Under the pieces are notes generated by a model. That model made no database searches. It had not been told where the DNA came from and worked only from the letters and a program-made list of their open reading frames with translations. A stretch of DNA of 5,948 bases. Origin: Frankiaceae bacterium. Its GTDB lineage: Bacteria > Actinomycetota > Actinomycetes > Frankiales > Frankiaceae. The position numbers were made by a program, and so were the translations under genes. Shown piece by piece: positions 5,813 through 5,948 of the stretch. The first letter of the stretch is position 1; each line of letters begins with the position of its first letter. Where the stretch lies: assembly GCA_030840885.1 (NCBI GenBank), contig JAVEDQ010000211.1:1-5948 (forward strand), given 5' to 3'.

Positions 5813-5948
5813 GTCAGAGAACTCGCTTCGGCTGTCAGAACGGAGATGACCGGCTATCGGTGCGTCCTACCCACTATGACCGCTCGTCGGCGGCGAACGC
5901 GGCAGGGGTCGGTGGACGAGCCGACGATCACGTCGCCGGCAGGTCTGC
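5813..5948. other. Region upstream of the M42 gene; neighbouring gene unresolved at the right edge
   Basis: This short region precedes the M42 start. On the plus strand an ATG at 5876 (MTARRRRTRQGSVDEPTITS) or an internal GTG at 5912, preceded by AGGGG, opens a frame to the window edge and could begin a divergent gene. On the minus strand one frame entering from the edge stays open until TAG at 5854-5856, ending in AVIVGRTHR, and could be the tail of a gene upstream of M42. Third-position G/C does not settle the choice. An imperfect direct repeat starts with ATGACCG at 5846 and again at 5876, exactly 30 bases apart. No clear -35/-10 pair is visible. Confidence 0.3.

Noticed and set aside
5862..5885. 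GGGTAG on the minus strand upstream of M42 as a stress-sigma-factor -10 element
   Set aside because: No matching GTTT-like -35 element lies at the right distance, so the match is too weak to claim.
1..5948. CRISPR array, tRNA, rRNA or insertion-sequence transposase
   Set aside because: I saw no spaced direct repeats, no tRNA-like cloverleaf, no rRNA sequence and no transposase motifs on either strand.

Overview
The window comes from a high-GC genome, most likely an actinomycete (Actinomycetota). Three things point there: strong G/C bias at third codon positions, GTG starts, and a stand-alone gene fusing an AbiEi-like winged helix to a DUF559 nuclease, a type common in that phylum. I cannot name the genus.

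Layout, left to right. A minus-strand gene runs off the left edge; only its N-terminus is seen, and it looks like a membrane anchor or signal peptide. It is divergent from asnO (299-2083, +), an AsnB-type glutamine amidotransferase that matches, from memory, the N-acetylglutaminylglutamine (NAGGN) amidotransferase subfamily. A 319-base gap follows. It holds two short reading frames of doubtful meaning and a striking 102-base inverted-repeat element (2299-2400). Next is the AbiEi/DUF559 gene (minus, 2403-3296). A small two-helix PLDc_N-like membrane protein (+, 3503-3739) overlaps by 35 bases the 3' end of a convergent EamA/DMT-family transporter (minus, 3705-4580 or slightly longer). The transporter lies directly downstream of an M42-family metallopeptidase (minus, 4625-5812) that matches the peptidase of the NAGGN osmoprotectant gene trio. 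The last 136 bases are a leader or intergenic region in which I cannot settle which gene comes next.

The main biological reading is an osmoadaptation locus. AsnO and the ATP-grasp/GNAT enzyme Ngg make the compatible solute N-acetylglutaminylglutamine amide, and an M42 peptidase of unknown role is the usual third member. Here asnO and the peptidase gene face each other across about 2.5 kb of unrelated genes. ngg is not between them, so if the pathway is complete ngg must lie outside the window. The intervening DUF559 gene and the inverted-repeat element look like accessory material, but whether they were inserted into an ancestral cluster is inference.
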